DNA from: Burkholderiaceae bacterium
GTDB taxonomy: Bacteria; Pseudomonadota; Gammaproteobacteria; Burkholderiales; Burkholderiaceae_C
Length of the DNA stretch: 37,945 nucleotides
Reading direction: 5' to 3'
Assembly: GCA_031285125.1 (NCBI GenBank)
Contig: JAITWT010000124.1
Location: forward strand, 1-37,945
A model generated the notes under the pieces. The model saw only the letters and a list, made by a program, of their open reading frames with translations. It did no database searches and was not told the DNA's origin. The position numbers and the translations under genes are program-made. Numbering within the stretch: position 1 is the stretch's first letter; each line of letters starts with the position of its first letter. Positions 35,299-37,945 of this stretch are shown here, one piece after another.

Positions 35299-35851
35299 AT
35301 GCTTTGCATTATTAGCAAAAGAGACGAATTGCTTCCGCGCCTTGCGAAAAACATAGGACATTATAGATACAAGGTATTTGTTAAGCACCTGGGTTGGCCT
35401 CTCCCTTCCTCTGATGAGGTTGAATTAGATGAGTTTGATGGTCCCAACGCAGTCTATGTTTCCTCTCACAATGAAAATGGCCTAATCAATGGAGTTGCAA
35501 GATTACTGCCGACGACTGAACCTTATTTACTTGAAAAAATATTCCCATTTCTATGGGAAAAAACAATTGCCCCATGACAAGGAAATATGGGAATTATCCC
35601 GGTTCGCGGCATTAGATTTAAATGATTGCATGGCGCCATCGCATCAAGCGTCGTCAAAACATGCCGCGCTGTTTTTTCAAAGTGTAGCGCAGATCGCCCG
35701 CAGCCGGGGTGCTCGCATGTTAGTTACCGTATCTCCAGTCAGCATGGAACGTCTGCTCAGGATAAATGGCATTAATGCACAACGCATTGGAAGACCGGTG
35801 AAATATCATCAAACGCCAATTACCTCTCTGGCAATAGAACTTAATTTATAA
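35299..35851 (+). pseudogene. Acyl-homoserine-lactone synthase (LuxI family) interrupted by a one-base frameshift
   Basis: Frame 1 RLAKNIGHYRYKVFVKHLGWPLPSSDEVELDEFDGPNAVYVSSHNENGLINGVARLLPTTEPYLLEKIFPFLWEK; frame 2 LPHDKEIWELSRFAALDLND...AQIARSRGARMLVTVSPVSMERLLRINGINAQRIG. Confidence 0.88.
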
Positions 35852-35918
35852 TCTTTAAAAATAAGACCGCAATAGTACGAATATTATCACAAAAACCAAA
35901 ATATTCATAATCCATTTC

Positions 35919-36560
35919 ATGCACACTTTTTATTTCCAACAGCTTCTTAGCTTAACCTTGATCTATTTGCTTGGCATCATGGCGCCAGGCGCAGATTTTG
36001 CTGTAACGATTCGGCAAAGTTTGAGTTTCGGAAAGCGCACAGGTGTAATTACGGTAATCGGGATTGGATCTGGTATTTCTGTGCATGTGTTTTATACACT
36101 GATCGGTGTTGGCGTACTTTTGCGCACTCAGCCTACGCTATTTTCCATCGTAAAGGTTATTAGCGCAGCATATATGCTCTATCTAGGCGTGAAGTTCATT
36201 CGGAGCCAACCTAAAATAAGCGGCTTAAATACAACCGCCATCAATCAAAAAATGCACCCCTCGCCGCTACGCTCTTTTATTATTGGTTTTTTGACTAATG
36301 CAACCAACCCAAAAGCAACACTCTTAATTCTAGCAGTGTTCATGACCATCGTTGCAGCAAAGACTCCAATAGAAATCCAGATTATTTACGGGTTATGGAT
36401 GTGTGCGATTGCCATAGGATGGTTCGTTGCCGTAAGCCTGCTATTTTCTTCTCATGCAATCAGGAGAGGATTTTTTAACATTGGACACTGGATAGAGAGA
36501 GGCATGGGCATCTTATTGATTAGTTTCGCCGTAAATCTATTAATCAACAACGTGAAATAA
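35919..36560 (+). CDS. LysE/RhtB-family translocator
   Basis: LIYLLGIMAPGADFAVTIRQSLSFGKRTGVITVIGIGSGISVHVFYTLIGV...GFLTNATNPKATLLILAVF. Confidence 0.93.
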   Translation: MHTFYFQQLLSLTLIYLLGIMAPGADFAVTIRQSLSFGKRTGVITVIGIGSGISVHVFYTLIGVGVLLRTQPTLFSIVKVISAAYMLYLGVKFIRSQPKISGLNTTAINQKMHPSPLRSFIIGFLTNATNPKATLLILAVFMTIVAAKTPIEIQIIYGLWMCAIAIGWFVAVSLLFSSHAIRRGFFNIGHWIERGMGILLISFAVNLLINNVK

Positions 36561-36663
36561 AATTTATAATATTTGATTGGATCGCCATTTCTTTTTTGCT
36601 GGCTTAGCATAAACGTATCGGTATAAACTCAAACCCCAGCAGCATCTCTAATATACAAAACAT

Positions 36664-37377
36664 TTAATTAAGCAGCCCCAGTAATGCGGCGCTCACCACT
36701 GCCGCTGTTTTATTGGGCACTTTCATTTTCACTATACAATTTTTAATATGAAAATCAACCGTGCTTTTTGATAACTTCAGAATATCCGCAATATCTTGCG
36801 CGGATTTTCCATCGGCCGACCACTTCAATATTTCTAACTCCCTGTCCGAAAGAGCAGGAGCGCCTGTTATCGAATTGCGCCGAAGGAGCCGGGAAATTGT
36901 AAAATGAGTTACTTGTACAAGCCAGCGCATTTTTAGTTGTTTAGCATCGAGCTCCCGACGTGTTAAACACTGACAAGACCTGGCGAGCGTGAGCATGCCG
37001 CCGGCACCGAGACCATCCAGACTGGACTGTGCCCAGCCGACTTTTAACCCATGCGCTCTTGCCTCGTTCCAAAGATTTGGGGCCTCTGCAAAGACCTGAT
37101 CTGTCCATAGGATGGGCTCCTGTGATCGGCGTCCATGTATGATGGTTGGATCAATCTGTATATACCCCGCTTGAGCGTAGCGGTCTTTCCAGAATTGAGG
37201 ATAATTATTCAAAAGAATAACTTTCGGTTTACTAAGCGGTAGTAGCGCTTGAAAACCATAGGCTACATACTGAAACTCAAGTGTATTCGCTACATCTTGA
37301 ATGCGTTTGAATATATCGTTCTCGCATGTTGTATTATGCTGCATGATGTCAAGAAGATCTTCTTGCCAATTTTTCAT
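36664..37377 (-). CDS. LuxR-family quorum-sensing regulator (autoinducer-binding domain plus HTH)
   Basis: NNYPQFWKDRYAQAGYIQIDPTIIHGRRSQEPILW (W, Y, DP, W pattern of AHL-binding domains); LSDRELEILKWSADGKSAQDIADILKLSKSTVDFHIKNCIVKMKV. Confidence 0.93.
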   Translation of the reverse strand: MKNWQEDLLDIMQHNTTCENDIFKRIQDVANTLEFQYVAYGFQALLPLSKPKVILLNNYPQFWKDRYAQAGYIQIDPTIIHGRRSQEPILWTDQVFAEAPNLWNEARAHGLKVGWAQSSLDGLGAGGMLTLARSCQCLTRRELDAKQLKMRWLVQVTHFTISRLLRRNSITGAPALSDRELEILKWSADGKSAQDIADILKLSKSTVDFHIKNCIVKMKVPNKTAAVVSAALLGLLN

Positions 37378-37637
37378 GTGATACTCCCAATCTATGTCTC
37401 ACCATTCTTGGCAGCAGTCATCCGGTTAGGGAAGGTCTGCAAAACCTCATTTTTCAAGACGCGTCAGCGCGTAACCTGTTGATTCTATTGGTAGACGCAC
37501 TGCCAAAAATAGATTTTTTCAACCCCTCTATAACGGATAAAGTAAGCGGCGCGCCATAGGTGCGTCCGCTTGGCTGCAATGTTAAGCTCAATCTCAACTG
37601 AGCGCCCTTCTTTTTTCATGATCTTCCAGTGCGCGCA

Positions 37638-37934
37638 AGAGGTTTTTGCGATGTGACGGACAACCTGGACGTGCATCACTGCAAGCCCGTGAAGGCATGG
37701 CTGGCCGAGCACCGACACGATATCGAGGTGTTCTACCTGCCCAGCTACAGCCCCGAACTGAACCCCGATGAGCGGCTAAACGCCGATTTGAAGCACGCCA
37801 TTGGCTCCAAGGTAGCCGTGCGTACAAAAGCCAGATTGCGTGCCGCTGCCGATGAGCACATGCGATTCATCGCAGCCAATTGCCAGCGAGTCCGAAACTA
37901 CTTCCAAGACCCAATCGTCAACTACGCAGCGTGA
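37638..37934 (+). pseudogene. IS630-family transposase, C-terminal fragment
   Basis: VTDNLDVHHCKPVKAWLAEHRHDIEVFYLPSYSPELNPDERLNADLKHAI; upstream catalytic domain absent. Confidence 0.8.
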
Positions 37935-37945
37935 AAACTTCATCG

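Noticed and set aside
37378-37480. lux-box-like operator upstream of luxR
   Set aside because: No convincing 18-20 bp dyad could be found by eye here or upstream of luxI.

Overview
High-GC bacterial chromosomal window. Gene content and order suggest Betaproteobacteria/Burkholderiales (inference). The backbone is conserved housekeeping DNA: nadE-glnB, holC-DUF2486, an RRM RNA-binding protein, lipA-lipB-DUF493, a complete atpIBEFHAGDC operon, livKHMGF, fba-tal-pgi, and DUF47-pit. Accessory material sits between these blocks: a low-GC acyltransferase, IS5-like and IS630-like transposase fragments, a decayed toxin-antitoxin pair, and a frameshifted endonuclease/exonuclease/phosphatase gene. At the right edge is a low-GC quorum-sensing cassette (luxI homolog with a one-base frameshift, LysE/RhtB exporter, convergent luxR homolog). 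The intergenic regions also hold at least seven short (about 145-180 bp) terminal-inverted-repeat elements. Several have matching 3-bp TNA target duplications and a central hairpin whose sequence varies while pairing is kept. Related cores carry different end types, including one chimera. A second short inverted-repeat family (AAACGGCNGTTGAACGC ends) is interspersed, with one apparent nested insertion. The RRM gene has a Shine-Dalgarno sequence buried in a perfect 8-bp hairpin. All calls are by eye from sequence and the ORF track; no database search was run.
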